Notes: generated by a model from the letters alone, not told the origin. 64,000 nt of DNA from Pseudomonas sp. UYIF39 (GCF_029963765.1 NZ_JALBYU010000013.1:62001-126000), one strand, 5' to 3'. Shown: positions 33,945 to 43,309, numbered from the stretch's first letter. Translations and numbers: made by a program.

Positions 33945-33972
33945 ATGTTACTGATTCAAAAAGAGAAGTCAA
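33945..33972 (-). promoter_or_regulatory. Sigma-70 promoter of tRNA-Asn
   Basis: On the minus strand TTGACT (33967-33972) and TAACAT (33945-33950) are 16 bases apart, with the tRNA 5' end 10 bases downstream of the -10. Confidence 0.6.
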
Positions 33973-34118
33973 GCACCTGTTAGCAGTTTGACGGGTTCAT
34001 GAGGACGGACGGTGGTTTATCGACCGTGGGCGGTTACCAGAATCGCCTCAGAGGTCTACCATGGCCGCCCGGAAGTGGTTACACGCGCTGCCGGCCATTC
34101 GCCGAAAAGGTACGCGCC

Positions 34119-34166
34119 ATGAATCACCCAACCAACACACCTCGCCACAACGGGGTGTTCGCATGA
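34119..34166 (+). CDS. Possible 15-residue leader peptide
   Basis: ATG at 34119 with AAAGG upstream opens a 15-codon frame (MNHPTNTPRHNGVFA) whose TGA overlaps the ATG of the next gene (ATGA at 34163). The layout suits translational coupling. No amino-acid run that would mark an attenuator is present. It may be only a chance frame. Confidence 0.3.
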   Translation: MNHPTNTPRHNGVFA

Positions 34167-34393
34167 GCATTGCTCAGATCAGCCTGCCCAAAGGTGTCGG
34201 CCCGCACGCCGAAAAACTGTACGACGCGATCACTCAGGCCAGCACCGCTGACGAATTGAACCGTGCCGGTGGCAAGGCCGAAGGGTTTGTCCTGGGCCTG
34301 GAAAGCACCAAGGCCATCAAAAGCCAGGTTGCCGAGTCGCTCTACGTCGCCTATGACGACGCTGCCAGCCAGCGCGCAACCGAACTGGCCTAA
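34163..34393 (+). CDS. Small conserved-type hypothetical protein, 76 residues
   Basis: Begins MSIAQISLPKGVGPHAEKLY and continues as an amphipathic helical protein with many Ala and no Cys, signal or membrane segment. GGGGTG lies 6 bases before the ATG. A longer in-frame start at 34061 would add 34 residues of poor quality. It ends in a 4-base tail-to-tail overlap with the small membrane protein on the other strand. I do not recognise a function. Confidence 0.7.
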   Translation: MSIAQISLPKGVGPHAEKLYDAITQASTADELNRAGGKAEGFVLGLESTKAIKSQVAESLYVAYDDAASQRATELA

Positions 34394-34590
34394 CCGCCGA
34401 AGGTGACGGTGGCGAGCATCAGTTTGGCGTACAGCATCGTTGCGGCCAGTTGCACCAGCCACAAGGCCAGGCCACCGAGAAACACACCGGCAGCGACTTG
34501 TATCACCAAGTTGTTACTGGGTTTGGCCGGGGTGCGAGGTACGAAGTGGTCCAGCTCATCTCGGTCGGCGCATAGGTCATCGTTTTTCAT
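34390..34590 (-). CDS. Small membrane protein, 66 residues
   Basis: Begins MKNDDLCADRDELDHFVPRT, acidic and cytoplasmic, followed by about 40 residues that contain one or two hydrophobic helices ('LVIQVAAGVFLGGLALWLVQ', 'LAATMLYAKLMLATVTF'). GAGAG lies just before the ATG. It is downstream of the aminotransferase gene on the same strand but separated by a strong terminator, so it has its own promoter or depends on read-through. Function unknown. Confidence 0.7.
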   Translation of the reverse strand: MKNDDLCADRDELDHFVPRTPAKPSNNLVIQVAAGVFLGGLALWLVQLAATMLYAKLMLATVTFGG

Positions 34591-34664
34591 ATCGGCTCTC
34601 ACCAGTTGATAGGTATGCAGTCTAGAGCGCCCGGTCGCCGGGTTGAGAATTTTCTGAGGCAAAT

Positions 34665-34697
34665 AAAACGGGAAGCCCAAGGGCTTCCCGTTTTTTT
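34665..34697 (-). terminator. Intrinsic terminator of the aminotransferase gene
   Basis: AAACGGGAAGCCC / GGGCTTCCCGTTT with a 2-base loop, with A and T runs on both sides; it lies 14 bases after the aminotransferase stop and can work in both directions. Confidence 0.9.
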
Positions 34698-34710
34698 ACC
34701 GCTCGACGAT

Positions 34711-35907
34711 TCAGATCACCGCAACGATGGCCTTGGTTACGACGTCGATGTTGCTCTGGTTCAACGCGGCCACGCAGATGCGGCCGGTGTCCAGGGCGTA
34801 GATACCGAATTCGGTGCGCAGGCGGGTCACTTGCTCAACCGTCAGGCCGGAGTAGGAGAACATGCCGCGCTGACGACCGACGAAGCTGAAGTCACGCTGT
34901 GGCGCTTGCTTCGCCAGCTGCTCAACCATCTGGACGCGCATGCCGCGAATCCGCAGGCGCATTTCAGCGAGTTCTTCTTCCCACTGAGCGCGCAGTTCCG
35001 GGCTGTTCAGTACAGCGGCGACGATGCTTGCACCGTGGGTCGGCGGGTTGGAGTAGTTGGTGCGGATCACGCGTTTGACTTGCGACAGCACGCGCGCGCT
35101 TTCTTCTTTCGATTCGCTGACGATCGACAGGGCGCCCACGCGCTCGCCGTACAACGAGAACGATTTGGAGAACGAGCTGGAGACGAAGAACGTCAGGCCC
35201 GATTCAGCGAACAGGCGCACGGCAGCGGCGTCTTCGTCGATGCCATCGCCAAAGCCCTGGTAGGCCATGTCGAGGAACGGCACGTGACCTTTGGCTTTCA
35301 CCACGTCCAGAACGTTTTTCCAGTCCGCCGGGCTCAGGTCCACACCGGTCGGGTTATGGCAGCAAGCGTGCAGCACAACGATGGAGCCGGACGGCAGGGC
35401 GTTCAAGTCTTCCAGCAAGCCAGCACGGTTCACGTCGTGGGTCGCGGCGTCGTAGTAGCGATAGTTTTGCACCGGGAAACCGGCGGTTTCGAACAGCGCG
35501 CGGTGGTTTTCCCAGCTCGGGTCGCTGATCGCCACGACGGCGTTCGGCAGCAGTTGCTTGAGGAAGTCGGCACCGATTTTCAGTGCGCCAGTACCGCCAA
35601 CGGCTTGGGTGGTGATGACACGGCCAGCGGCGATCAGTGGCGAGTCATTGCCAAACAGCAGTTTCTGTACGGCCTGGTCGTAGGCAGCAATGCCGTCGAT
35701 CGGCAAGTAGCCACGGGAAGCGTGTTGAGCGACGCGAATCGTCTCGGCTTCGACAACGGCGCGCAGGAGTGGAATTCGCCCCTCCTCGTTGCAGTAAACA
35801 CCGACCCCCAGGTTGACCTTGTTGGTACGGGTATCGGCGTTGAATGCTTCGTTGAGGCCCAGGATTGGATCACGTGGTGCCATTTCGACAGCGGAGAACA
35901 GGCTCAT
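34711..35907 (-). CDS. Aromatic amino acid / aspartate aminotransferase (class I PLP)
   Basis: 398 residues, the length of AspC/TyrB. 'MSLFSAVEMAPRDPILGL' is the usual start; an in-frame upstream start would add 32 unlike residues. Fold type I features: 'NLGVGVYCNEEGRIPLL', SDPSWENHRALF, 'HACCHNPTGVDLS' with the PLP-contact Asn, and the Schiff-base Lys in SSSFSKSFSLYGERVG. It moves an amino group between aromatic amino acids or aspartate and 2-oxoglutarate. Divergent from uvrB. The corresponding gene in P. aeruginosa, as I remember it, is also beside tRNA-Asn and uvrB. Choosing between tyrB and aspC needs assays. Confidence 0.95.
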   Translation of the reverse strand: MSLFSAVEMAPRDPILGLNEAFNADTRTNKVNLGVGVYCNEEGRIPLLRAVVEAETIRVAQHASRGYLPIDGIAAYDQAVQKLLFGNDSPLIAAGRVITTQAVGGTGALKIGADFLKQLLPNAVVAISDPSWENHRALFETAGFPVQNYRYYDAATHDVNRAGLLEDLNALPSGSIVVLHACCHNPTGVDLSPADWKNVLDVVKAKGHVPFLDMAYQGFGDGIDEDAAAVRLFAESGLTFFVSSSFSKSFSLYGERVGALSIVSESKEESARVLSQVKRVIRTNYSNPPTHGASIVAAVLNSPELRAQWEEELAEMRLRIRGMRVQMVEQLAKQAPQRDFSFVGRQRGMFSYSGLTVEQVTRLRTEFGIYALDTGRICVAALNQSNIDVVTKAIVAVI

Positions 35908-35989
35908 TTTGCGGCGGCTCTGAATGGAAAGTGGAGGGACGTGTCGCGCTCCAGCCGAATGCACTAGAGCGGTGCACAAACGGGGAGCT

Positions 35990-36018
35990 AGTATAGAGGC
36001 CATCCGCGATTGATGGCG
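35990..36018 (-). promoter_or_regulatory. Possible promoter of the aminotransferase gene
   Basis: On the minus strand TATACT (35990-35995) is a good -10; the best -35 is weak (TCGCCA at an 18-base distance). It lies about 80 bases before the ATG. The 337-base gap to uvrB shows no LexA-type CTGT-N8-ACAG site. Confidence 0.4.
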
Positions 36019-36244
36019 ACAGACGATTCGTCTTTTACGGTAAGTTTTTCCGATTATTTCTCGACCGTTAGTCGATTGGCATCGTCAACGGTTTTACCCG
36101 ATGTAAGACGTTTGCCTTGAAAGCGCGGGCAATCGGCTCCACATTGAGCACAATCCAGTTTTTTCCTAGGGCGACATCGGTCGTTTGCGGTCTTTCCCGT
36201 TACTGCCCGGTTCGCCCGGACAGGCGCGAACCCAGAGGTTTTTC

Positions 36245-38260
36245 ATGTCTGAATTCCAGCTAGTCACCCGCTTCGAGCCCGCTGGCGATCAGCCGGAAGC
36301 CATCCGCCTGATGGTCGAGGGCATCGAAGCCGGGCTGGCGCACCAGACGTTGCTCGGTGTGACCGGCTCGGGCAAGACCTTCAGCATCGCCAATGTGATC
36401 GCCCAGGTTCAACGTCCAACCTTGGTGCTGGCACCCAACAAGACCCTGGCCGCACAGTTGTACGGTGAGTTTAAGGCGTTCTTCCCGAACAACGCCGTCG
36501 AATACTTCGTTTCGTACTACGACTACTACCAGCCCGAAGCCTACGTGCCGTCATCGGATACGTTCATCGAGAAAGACGCCTCGATCAACGATCACATCGA
36601 GCAGATGCGGCTGTCCGCGACCAAGGCGCTACTAGAGCGCAAGGACGCGATCATCGTCACCACGGTGTCGTGCATCTACGGTCTGGGCAGTCCGGAAACC
36701 TATTTGAAAATGGTGCTGCACGTGGATCGCGGCGACAAACTCGATCAGCGTGCGTTGCTGCGCCGTTTGGCGGACCTGCAGTACACCCGCAACGACATGG
36801 AGTTTGCCCGTGCGACCTTTCGGGTCCGCGGTGATGTGATCGATATTCACCCGGCGGAATCCGATTTCGAAGCGATCCGTATCGAGCTGTTCGATGACGA
36901 AGTCGAAAGTCTTTCGGCCTTCGATCCGCTGACCGGCGAAGTGATCCGCAAGCTGCCGCGTTTCACGTTCTATCCGAAAAGCCACTACGTGACCCCGCGA
37001 GAAACCTTGCTGGGTGCCGTCGAAGGGATCAAAGTCGAGTTGCAGGAGCGCCTGGACTACCTGCGCTCCAACAATAAACTCGTTGAGGCGCAGCGCCTCG
37101 AGCAGCGCACCCGTTTCGACCTCGAGATGATCCTCGAACTGGGTTACTGCAACGGCATCGAAAACTACTCGCGCTACCTGTCGGGCCGTGAATCCGGCCA
37201 GGCGCCGCCCACCTTGTTTGACTACCTGCCGGCTGACGCCTTGCTGGTGATCGACGAATCCCACGTCAGCGTGCCGCAGGTCGGCGCCATGTATAAGGGT
37301 GACCGTTCGCGTAAAGAGACGCTGGTGGAATACGGTTTCCGTCTGCCGTCCGCGCTGGATAACCGGCCGATGCGCTTCGACGAGTTCGAAAACATCAGCC
37401 CGCAGACAATCTTTGTCTCGGCCACGCCGGGCAATTACGAGGCGGAGCACGCCGGTCGCGTGGTCGAGCAACTGGTGCGTCCGACTGGCCTGGTCGACCC
37501 GCAAATCGAAATCCGCCCGGCGTTGACCCAGGTTGACGATTTGCTTTCGGAGATCGGCAAGCGCGTGGCGCTGGAAGAGCGGGTGCTGGTCACCACGCTG
37601 ACCAAGCGGATGTCCGAAGACTTGACCGATTACCTGGCCGACCACGGCGTGCGGGTGCGTTATCTGCACTCAGACATCGACACGGTGGAGCGGGTCGAAA
37701 TCATCCGCGATCTGCGTTTGGGCACCTTCGATGTGCTGGTGGGGATCAACCTGTTGCGTGAAGGCCTGGACATGCCGGAAGTCTCGCTGGTGGCGATCCT
37801 TGATGCGGACAAAGAAGGCTTCCTGCGTTCCGAACGCTCGTTGATCCAGACCATCGGCCGGGCTGCGCGCAACCTCAATGGTCGGGCGATTCTCTATGCG
37901 GATCGCATTACCGGTTCCATGGAGCGGGCGATTGGCGAAACCGAGCGTCGTCGCGACAAGCAGATTGCCTTCAACCTGGCCAATGGCATCACGCCCAAGG
38001 GCGTGTTCAAGGACGTGGCCGACATCATGGAAGGCGCCACCGTGCCGGGTTCGCGCAGCAAGAAGCGCAAAGGCATGGCCAAGGCCGCTGAGGAAAACGC
38101 CAAGTACGAAGCGGAACTGCGCTCACCGGGCGAGATCGCCAAGCGTATCAAGGCGCTGGAAGAGAAGATGTACCAACTCGCCCGCGACCTGGAATTCGAA
38201 GCGGCGGCGCAGATGCGCGACGAGATTGGCAAGTTGCGGGATCGGTTGATTACCGTCTGA
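36245..38260 (+). CDS. uvrB: Excinuclease ABC subunit B
   Basis: 671 residues. UvrB loads on damaged DNA with UvrA and recruits UvrC for nucleotide excision repair. Walker A 'LLGVTGSGKTFSIANV', the beta-hairpin region 'YFVSYYDYYQPEAYVPSSDT' (partly cited), DESHVSVPQVGAMY, helicase motif VI 'QTIGRAARN', and the C-terminal UVR coiled coil ('LEEKMYQLARDLEFEAAAQM') are all present. Start at the ATG preceded by AGAGG. Its length and motifs are normal. Confidence 0.98.
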   Translation: MSEFQLVTRFEPAGDQPEAIRLMVEGIEAGLAHQTLLGVTGSGKTFSIANVIAQVQRPTLVLAPNKTLAAQLYGEFKAFFPNNAVEYFVSYYDYYQPEAYVPSSDTFIEKDASINDHIEQMRLSATKALLERKDAIIVTTVSCIYGLGSPETYLKMVLHVDRGDKLDQRALLRRLADLQYTRNDMEFARATFRVRGDVIDIHPAESDFEAIRIELFDDEVESLSAFDPLTGEVIRKLPRFTFYPKSHYVTPRETLLGAVEGIKVELQERLDYLRSNNKLVEAQRLEQRTRFDLEMILELGYCNGIENYSRYLSGRESGQAPPTLFDYLPADALLVIDESHVSVPQVGAMYKGDRSRKETLVEYGFRLPSALDNRPMRFDEFENISPQTIFVSATPGNYEAEHAGRVVEQLVRPTGLVDPQIEIRPALTQVDDLLSEIGKRVALEERVLVTTLTKRMSEDLTDYLADHGVRVRYLHSDIDTVERVEIIRDLRLGTFDVLVGINLLREGLDMPEVSLVAILDADKEGFLRSERSLIQTIGRAARNLNGRAILYADRITGSMERAIGETERRRDKQIAFNLANGITPKGVFKDVADIMEGATVPGSRSKKRKGMAKAAEENAKYEAELRSPGEIAKRIKALEEKMYQLARDLEFEAAAQMRDEIGKLRDRLITV

Positions 38261-38282
38261 TTTGCAGCGCCTGAACTGGCCT

Positions 38283-38376
38283 CATCGCGAGCAAGCTCGC
38301 TCCCACAGGGTTTGTGGGTGGACACAAATTATGTGAACACCCTCAATCTTTGTGGGAGCGAGCTTGCTCGCGATGG
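38283..38376. repeat. Pair of REP elements in inverted orientation
   Basis: CATCGCGAGCAAGCTCGCTC and its reverse complement (followed by the CCCACAGG / TGTGGG ends) face each other across about 40 bases, between the convergent uvrB and efflux genes. The same pair occurs at 52959-53035. This is a REP doublet typical of the P. fluorescens group, mobilised by RAYT-type transposases. Confidence 0.92.
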
Positions 38377-38389
38377 GGGCGCCTCGGTC

Positions 38390-39940
38390 TCAATGTGCTT
38401 CGCCAGTCTTGAGTCCCGCCGGCAACGCCTTGGTCAGCAACACCGCCAGCATGCTGATCCCCAGCGCAATCCCGACAAAGTGAAATGCATCGTTGTAAGC
38501 CATGATCGACGCCTGCTGATGCGCAATTTCACTGAGCTTGCCCAGCGCGGCCGTCTCACTGCCAAGCCGATCCGTCAGCGACGTCATGCGCTCGGCCACC
38601 TGCGGGTTGGTCGGCACAATCGCTTCACGTAAATAATCAAAGTAAGTCTTGGTTCGCGCATCCAGCAACGTGGCGAGGAGGGCAATGCCGATCGCGCCGC
38701 CGAGGTTGCGCAGGATGTTGAACAGGCTCGACGCCGACCCTGCGTCTTGCGGCAAGATGTAGGCGGTAGCGATCAACGAGATGGTCACCATGATCAGCGG
38801 CTGGCCCAGCGCGCGGATGATCTGGATTTGATTGAACTGCGGCCCGGCGAAGTCCGGGTTCAGTACGCCCGATGAAAAACTCGCCAATCCAAATAGCCCG
38901 AAACCCAACGTGCACAGCCATTTCGGCGAGACGTACTTCATCAGCTTCGGCACCAGCGGAATCAGAAACAGCTGCGGCACGCCCATCCACATGATCACTT
39001 CGCCGATTTGCAGGGCGTTGTAGTTCTGGATCTGCGCCAGGTACAGCGGCAACAGGTAGATCGAGCCGTACAATCCGACACCCATCCCGACACTGGAAAT
39101 ACTCGATAAACCAAAATTGCGATTGCGCAGGATGCCGAGGTTGATCAGCGGATTGGGCTTGGACGTCTGCACGATCACAAAGGTGATCAGGCTGACGAGC
39201 GCAATGCTACCCAGGCTCACGATCAGGCTCGATTCCAGCCAGTCCTTGCGATGGCCTTCCTCCAGAAACACTTGCAAACAACCGAGGCCGACGCCCAGCG
39301 TGAGAATGCCCAGGTAGTCGGTGCTTTTCAGCAGTTCCCAGTGAGCTTCTTTCTTCTCCAGGCCGTACATCAGGCCGGCGATCATGATCAGGCCCGGCGG
39401 AATGTTGATGTAGAAGATGTATTCCCAGCTCCAATTCTCGGTCAGCCAACCGCCGAGGGTCGGGCCGATGGAGGGTGCGAACGTCGCGGTCATGGCGAAC
39501 ATGGCCATGCCTTTGGCGCGGTGGTGTTCGGGGAGTTTGATCAGGGTGAGGGTGAACGCCAGTGGGATCAAGGCGCCGCCGGTGAAGCCCTGCAAGGCAC
39601 GGAAGACAATCATGCTTTCCAGGCTCCAGGCCATGGAGCAGAGCAGGGAAGCGGCGAGAAACCCGAGTGACACCCATACTGCCAGCCGCCTCGCCGACAG
39701 CAACTGCACCAGCCACGCCGTCAGCGGGATCATGATGATTTCCGCCACCAGGTAGGAGGTGGAAATCCACGAGCCTTCTTCCAGGGTCGCCGACAGCGCG
39801 CCCTGAATATCCTTGAGCGACGAGTTGGTGATCTGGATGTCGAGCACCGCCATGAAGGCGCCGAGCATCACGCTCATGACCGCGATCCAGTCCCGCCGGG
39901 TCGGTTCGCCGACCGGGCGGATCAGTTGATCACCGGCCAT
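38390..39940 (-). CDS. DHA2-family MFS multidrug transporter (EmrB-like)
   Basis: 516 residues with about 14 transmembrane helices. 'MLGAFMAVLDIQITNSSLKD' in helix 1 carries the L-D-x-T/Q-I-x-N motif of 14-helix drug/proton antiporters; 'GTRTRRDWIA'-like cytoplasmic start, 'FTGGALIPLAFTLTLIKLP' and 'GPTLGGWLTENWSWEYIFYI' (partly cited) are family blocks. It overlaps the membrane-fusion gene by 11 bases and forms an export system with it. Substrates are unknown; a TolC-like outer channel must come from elsewhere. Confidence 0.94.
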   Translation of the reverse strand: MAGDQLIRPVGEPTRRDWIAVMSVMLGAFMAVLDIQITNSSLKDIQGALSATLEEGSWISTSYLVAEIIMIPLTAWLVQLLSARRLAVWVSLGFLAASLLCSMAWSLESMIVFRALQGFTGGALIPLAFTLTLIKLPEHHRAKGMAMFAMTATFAPSIGPTLGGWLTENWSWEYIFYINIPPGLIMIAGLMYGLEKKEAHWELLKSTDYLGILTLGVGLGCLQVFLEEGHRKDWLESSLIVSLGSIALVSLITFVIVQTSKPNPLINLGILRNRNFGLSSISSVGMGVGLYGSIYLLPLYLAQIQNYNALQIGEVIMWMGVPQLFLIPLVPKLMKYVSPKWLCTLGFGLFGLASFSSGVLNPDFAGPQFNQIQIIRALGQPLIMVTISLIATAYILPQDAGSASSLFNILRNLGGAIGIALLATLLDARTKTYFDYLREAIVPTNPQVAERMTSLTDRLGSETAALGKLSEIAHQQASIMAYNDAFHFVGIALGISMLAVLLTKALPAGLKTGEAH

Positions 39941-40979
39941 CGTCAGGGGCGTCTTTGATGTTCACTTTGGCGGTGACCGACATGCCCGGACGAATTTTGC
40001 CTTGCAGCGGATTGTTCGCGGCGAAGGTCAGTTTTACCGGAATCCGTTGTACGACTTTGGTGAAGTTGCCGGTGGCATTGTCCGGCGGCAACAGGCTGAA
40101 CTGCGCACCCGAAGCGGCAAACAGGCTGTCGACTCGTGCTTCGATGGGCGTGTTGCTGTAGGCATCGAACGTCAGCTCGGCTTTTTGGCCAGGCTGCATT
40201 TGACCAATCTGGGTTTCTTTGAAGTTGGCCTGAATCCAGATGTCCTGATCCGGGACGATCGACATCAGGTAAGCGCCCGCCTGCACATACTGGCCTTCAC
40301 GGGCGGCGCGCTGGCCGATCAGGCCGCTGATGGGCGCGTGGATTTCGCTACGGGTCAGGTTCAGTTCGGCCTGGGCCAGATCGGTTTTGGCGTTGGCGAT
40401 CATGGCGTCGAGGCGTTTGATCTCGGCGGCCAGGGAGTTGATTTGTTGGCGCTGACTTTGGGCGTCCGCCTGGGCCTTGGTCACTTGCGAGCGGGCGATG
40501 TGGTTGTCGGCGGAGAGGGTGGTCACCCGTTCTTCCGAGACGTAGCCGGGTTTGCGCAGGGTTTGCGCGCGAGACAAATCGATCTGCGTACGACCGAGGC
40601 TGGCCTGGCTGGACGCGACTTGCGCCTCGCTGGCGGCGATCAGGCTAGCTTGCTGAGTCAGTTTGCTTCGGGCTTGCAGGCGTTCGGCTTCACGGGTGGC
40701 GAGGGTGGCGTTGGCGCGGTCGACGGCGAGGTGGAAGTCATCGCCTTCGAGCTTGATCAGCAACTGACCTTTCTCGACGTGCTGGTTGTCCTGCACCAGT
40801 ACTTGATCGATACGTGCGCCCAGTTGGCTCGACACGCGGGTGATCTCGCCCTGAACATAAGCGTTGTCGGTGCTTTCATAAAAGCGCCCCTTGAAAAACC
40901 ACTGGGCGAAAAAGCCCCCGGCAATCAGCAGGACGAGCAGCAGGAAAGTAAACAGGCGACGCTTGAGTTGGGCAGGCAT
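39930..40979 (-). CDS. HlyD-family membrane-fusion protein (EmrA-like)
   Basis: 349 residues from the ATG at 40979 (MPAQLKRRLFTFLLLVLL): a short cytoplasmic end, one transmembrane helix, and then the periplasmic adaptor with 'ESTDNAYVQGEITRVSSQL', a long alpha-helical hairpin (about residues 95-210, rich in Ala, Gln and Arg), 'APISGLIGQRAAREGQYVQA' and a C-terminal beta-barrel ending in 'GMSVTAKVNIKD'. It is the adaptor for the DHA2 transporter that follows. The Shine-Dalgarno is weak, so the start is less certain than the rest. Confidence 0.93.
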   Translation of the reverse strand: MPAQLKRRLFTFLLLVLLIAGGFFAQWFFKGRFYESTDNAYVQGEITRVSSQLGARIDQVLVQDNQHVEKGQLLIKLEGDDFHLAVDRANATLATREAERLQARSKLTQQASLIAASEAQVASSQASLGRTQIDLSRAQTLRKPGYVSEERVTTLSADNHIARSQVTKAQADAQSQRQQINSLAAEIKRLDAMIANAKTDLAQAELNLTRSEIHAPISGLIGQRAAREGQYVQAGAYLMSIVPDQDIWIQANFKETQIGQMQPGQKAELTFDAYSNTPIEARVDSLFAASGAQFSLLPPDNATGNFTKVVQRIPVKLTFAANNPLQGKIRPGMSVTAKVNIKDAPDDGR

Positions 40980-41197
40980 GGGCAGACTGTAGTTGAGAAA
41001 TTGTAAGGAAGTTATCAGCGGTCGAATCTGGCATACAGCGAATGATGGGTAAATGCCATCGGCTGATAATCGGCCATTCACCGCGGCTAGAGCGCGTTGT
41101 AGACGCAACCTTGGCTTAAATGCCCTGCTCACTGGAGCCGGGCGGGCAACGCCTGTTACCATTCGCCCTTTGTTTTATCTTCATTTCGAGACTTGCC

Positions 41198-42679
41198 ATG
41201 ACCACCGTCCGCACTCGCATCGCGCCATCGCCTACCGGGGACCCCCACGTAGGTACCGCTTACATCGCTTTGTTCAACTACTGCTTTGCCAAGCAGCACG
41301 GCGGTGAGTTCATCCTGCGGATCGAAGACACCGACCAATTGCGTTCGACCCGCGAGTCCGAGCAACAGATTTTCGACGCCCTGCGCTGGTTGGGTATCGA
41401 CTGGAGTGAAGGCCCCGACGTCGGCGGCCCGCACGGCCCTTATCGTCAGAGCGAGCGTGGCGACATCTATCAGAAGTACTGCCAGCAGTTGGTCGAAATG
41501 GGCCACGCTTTCCCGTGCTTCTGCACCGCTGAAGAACTCGACCAGATGCGCGCCGAGCAAATGGCCCGCGGCGAAACCCCGCGTTACGACGGCCGTGCGC
41601 TGTTGCTGTCCAAGGAAGAGGTCGATCGTCGCCTGGCCGCCGGCGAGCCACACGTGATCCGCATGAAAGTGCCGAGCGAAGGCGTTTGCGTGGTGCCGGA
41701 CATGCTGCGTGGCGATGTCGAGATCCCGTGGGATCGTATGGACATGCAAGTGCTGATGAAGACCGACGGTCTGCCGACGTACTTCCTGGCCAACGTCGTC
41801 GATGACCACCTGATGGGCATCACCCACGTTCTGCGCGGCGAAGAGTGGCTGCCATCGGCGCCGAAACTGATTCTGCTGTACGAGTACTTCGGCTGGGAAC
41901 AACCCGAGTTGTGCTACATGCCACTGCTGCGTAACCCGGACAAGAGCAAGCTGTCCAAACGCAAGAACCCGACCTCTGTGACGTTCTACGAGCGCATGGG
42001 TTTCATGCCGGAAGCGATGCTCAACTACCTGGGCCGAATGGGCTGGTCGATGCCGGACGAGCGCGAGAAGTTCTCGCTGCAGGAAATGGTCGACCATTTC
42101 GACCTGAGCCGCGTCTCCCTCGGCGGGCCGATTTTCGACATCGAGAAGCTGTCGTGGCTCAACGGCCAGTGGCTGCGCGACCTGCCGGTGGAAGATTTCG
42201 CTTCGCGCCTGCAAACATGGGCGCTGAACCCGGAATACATGATGAAGATCGCGCCGCACGTGCAGGGTCGGGTTGAAACCTTCAGCCAGGTCGCACCGCT
42301 GGCTGGGTTCTTCTTCGCCGGTGGTGTGAACCCGGACGCCAAGCTGTTTGAATCCAAAAAGCTGTCGGGCGATCAGGTGCGTCAGTTGATGCAGTTGATT
42401 TTGTGGAAGCTGGAAAGCCTGCGTCAGTGGAAGAAGGACAGCATCACCGCAACGATTCAGGCGGTGGTCGAATCCCTGGAGTTGAAGCTGCGTGATGCCA
42501 TGCCACTGATGTTTGCCGCGATCACTGGCCAGGCCAGTTCAGTGTCGGTGCTCGATGCGATGGAGATCCTCGGCCCGGACCTCACGCGTTTCCGTCTGCG
42601 CCAAGCCATTGACCTGCTCGGTGGCGTGTCGAAGAAGGAAAACAAGGAGTGGGAAAAACTCTTGGGCAACATCGCCTGA
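41198..42679 (+). CDS. gltX: Glutamyl-tRNA synthetase
   Basis: 493 residues. Class I synthetase with HIGH-type motif 'APSPTGDPHVGTAYIALFN' near the N-terminus and KMSKS-type 'DKSKLSKRKNPTS' near residue 250. 'EWLPSAPKLILLYEYFGWE' and the C-terminal anticodon-binding helices are as in the discriminating family. It charges tRNA-Glu; two tRNA-Glu genes lie directly downstream. Start at the ATG of MTTVRTRIAPSP; an upstream in-frame ATG (41120) is less likely. Confidence 0.98.
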   Translation: MTTVRTRIAPSPTGDPHVGTAYIALFNYCFAKQHGGEFILRIEDTDQLRSTRESEQQIFDALRWLGIDWSEGPDVGGPHGPYRQSERGDIYQKYCQQLVEMGHAFPCFCTAEELDQMRAEQMARGETPRYDGRALLLSKEEVDRRLAAGEPHVIRMKVPSEGVCVVPDMLRGDVEIPWDRMDMQVLMKTDGLPTYFLANVVDDHLMGITHVLRGEEWLPSAPKLILLYEYFGWEQPELCYMPLLRNPDKSKLSKRKNPTSVTFYERMGFMPEAMLNYLGRMGWSMPDEREKFSLQEMVDHFDLSRVSLGGPIFDIEKLSWLNGQWLRDLPVEDFASRLQTWALNPEYMMKIAPHVQGRVETFSQVAPLAGFFFAGGVNPDAKLFESKKLSGDQVRQLMQLILWKLESLRQWKKDSITATIQAVVESLELKLRDAMPLMFAAITGQASSVSVLDAMEILGPDLTRFRLRQAIDLLGGVSKKENKEWEKLLGNIA

Positions 42680-42695
42680 GGTTGTTTGATCCTGC

Positions 42696-42726
42696 GTAGG
42701 AGCTGCCGAAGGCTGTGAACTTTTGA
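42696..42726. repeat. Degenerate single REP-type element
   Basis: GTAGGAGCTGCCGAAGGCTG followed by TGAACTTTTGATC resembles one arm of the doublet at 56251-56331 (GTAGCTGCCGAAGGCTGCGA followed by TCTTTT). Only one copy, partly eroded, lies here after gltX. Confidence 0.6.
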
Positions 42727-42819
42727 TCCTGCTCTTCGGCGCCACCCCGGTTTTTCAGAGGGAGGGCGGTAAGTGATTGTTATGGCGACAAAAAATTTTG
42801 GAAATTGTTAAAAATAAGT

Positions 42820-42848
42820 TTGACAGCCTTCCGATGCGCCATTAAGAT
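42820..42848 (+). promoter_or_regulatory. Strong sigma-70 promoter of the tRNA operon
   Basis: TTGACA (42820-42825), 17 bases, TAAGAT (42843-42848), followed by a GC-rich discriminator (TCGCCCCGTCC) and the first tRNA 21 bases after the -10. The discriminator is typical of growth-rate and stringently controlled stable RNA promoters. Confidence 0.88.
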
Positions 42849-42869
42849 TCGCCCCGTCCTCAGCGATGA

Positions 42870-42945
<76 letters not shown>

Positions 42946-43024
42946 ATTTACACTTCAAGGTCTGGCCACACCGGTCTTGAAGCGATCAACACTCAGCGTT
43001 GATCATGTGTATAGAAGGGTTTGC

Positions 43025-43100
43025 GTCCCCTTCGTCTAGTGGCCTAGGACACCGCCCTTTCACGGCGGTAACAGGGGTTCGAGTCCCCTAGGGGACGCCA
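43025..43100 (+). tRNA. tRNA-Glu (anticodon TTC), copy 1
   Basis: 76 bases with encoded CCA. Acceptor GTCCCCT / AGGGGAC, anticodon stem CCGCC-CTTTCAC-GGCGG, T arm AGGGGTTCGAGTCCCCT. The sequence is identical to copy 2. Confidence 0.97.
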
Positions 43101-43153
43101 GTTTTACAGAAGCGATGTTGCAAGATGTCGCTCCGCCGCGAGGCGAAAAATCC

Positions 43154-43229
43154 GGGGCTATAGCTCAGCTGGGAGAGCGCCTGCATGGCATGCAGGAGGT
43201 CAGCGGTTCGATCCCGCTTAGCTCCACCA
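43154..43229 (+). tRNA. tRNA-Ala (anticodon GGC), copy 2
   Basis: 76 bases with encoded CCA. It differs from copy 1 in compensated stem positions (CCTGC / GCAGG anticodon stem, and GCGG / CCGC in the T stem), so both copies fold well. Confidence 0.96.
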
Positions 43230-43309
43230 ATTTTACAGTTCAAGGTCTGGCCACACCGACCTTGAATCGATCAGCTCTCAGCACTGATCAGTTGTATAGA
43301 AGGTTTTGC

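Noticed and set aside
34606..35967. Plus-strand open frame of 453 codons
   Set aside because: Antisense to the aminotransferase gene with its PLP lysine motif; no family features of its own.
35908..36244. LexA box before uvrB
   Set aside because: No CTGT-N8-ACAG pattern was found in the gap.
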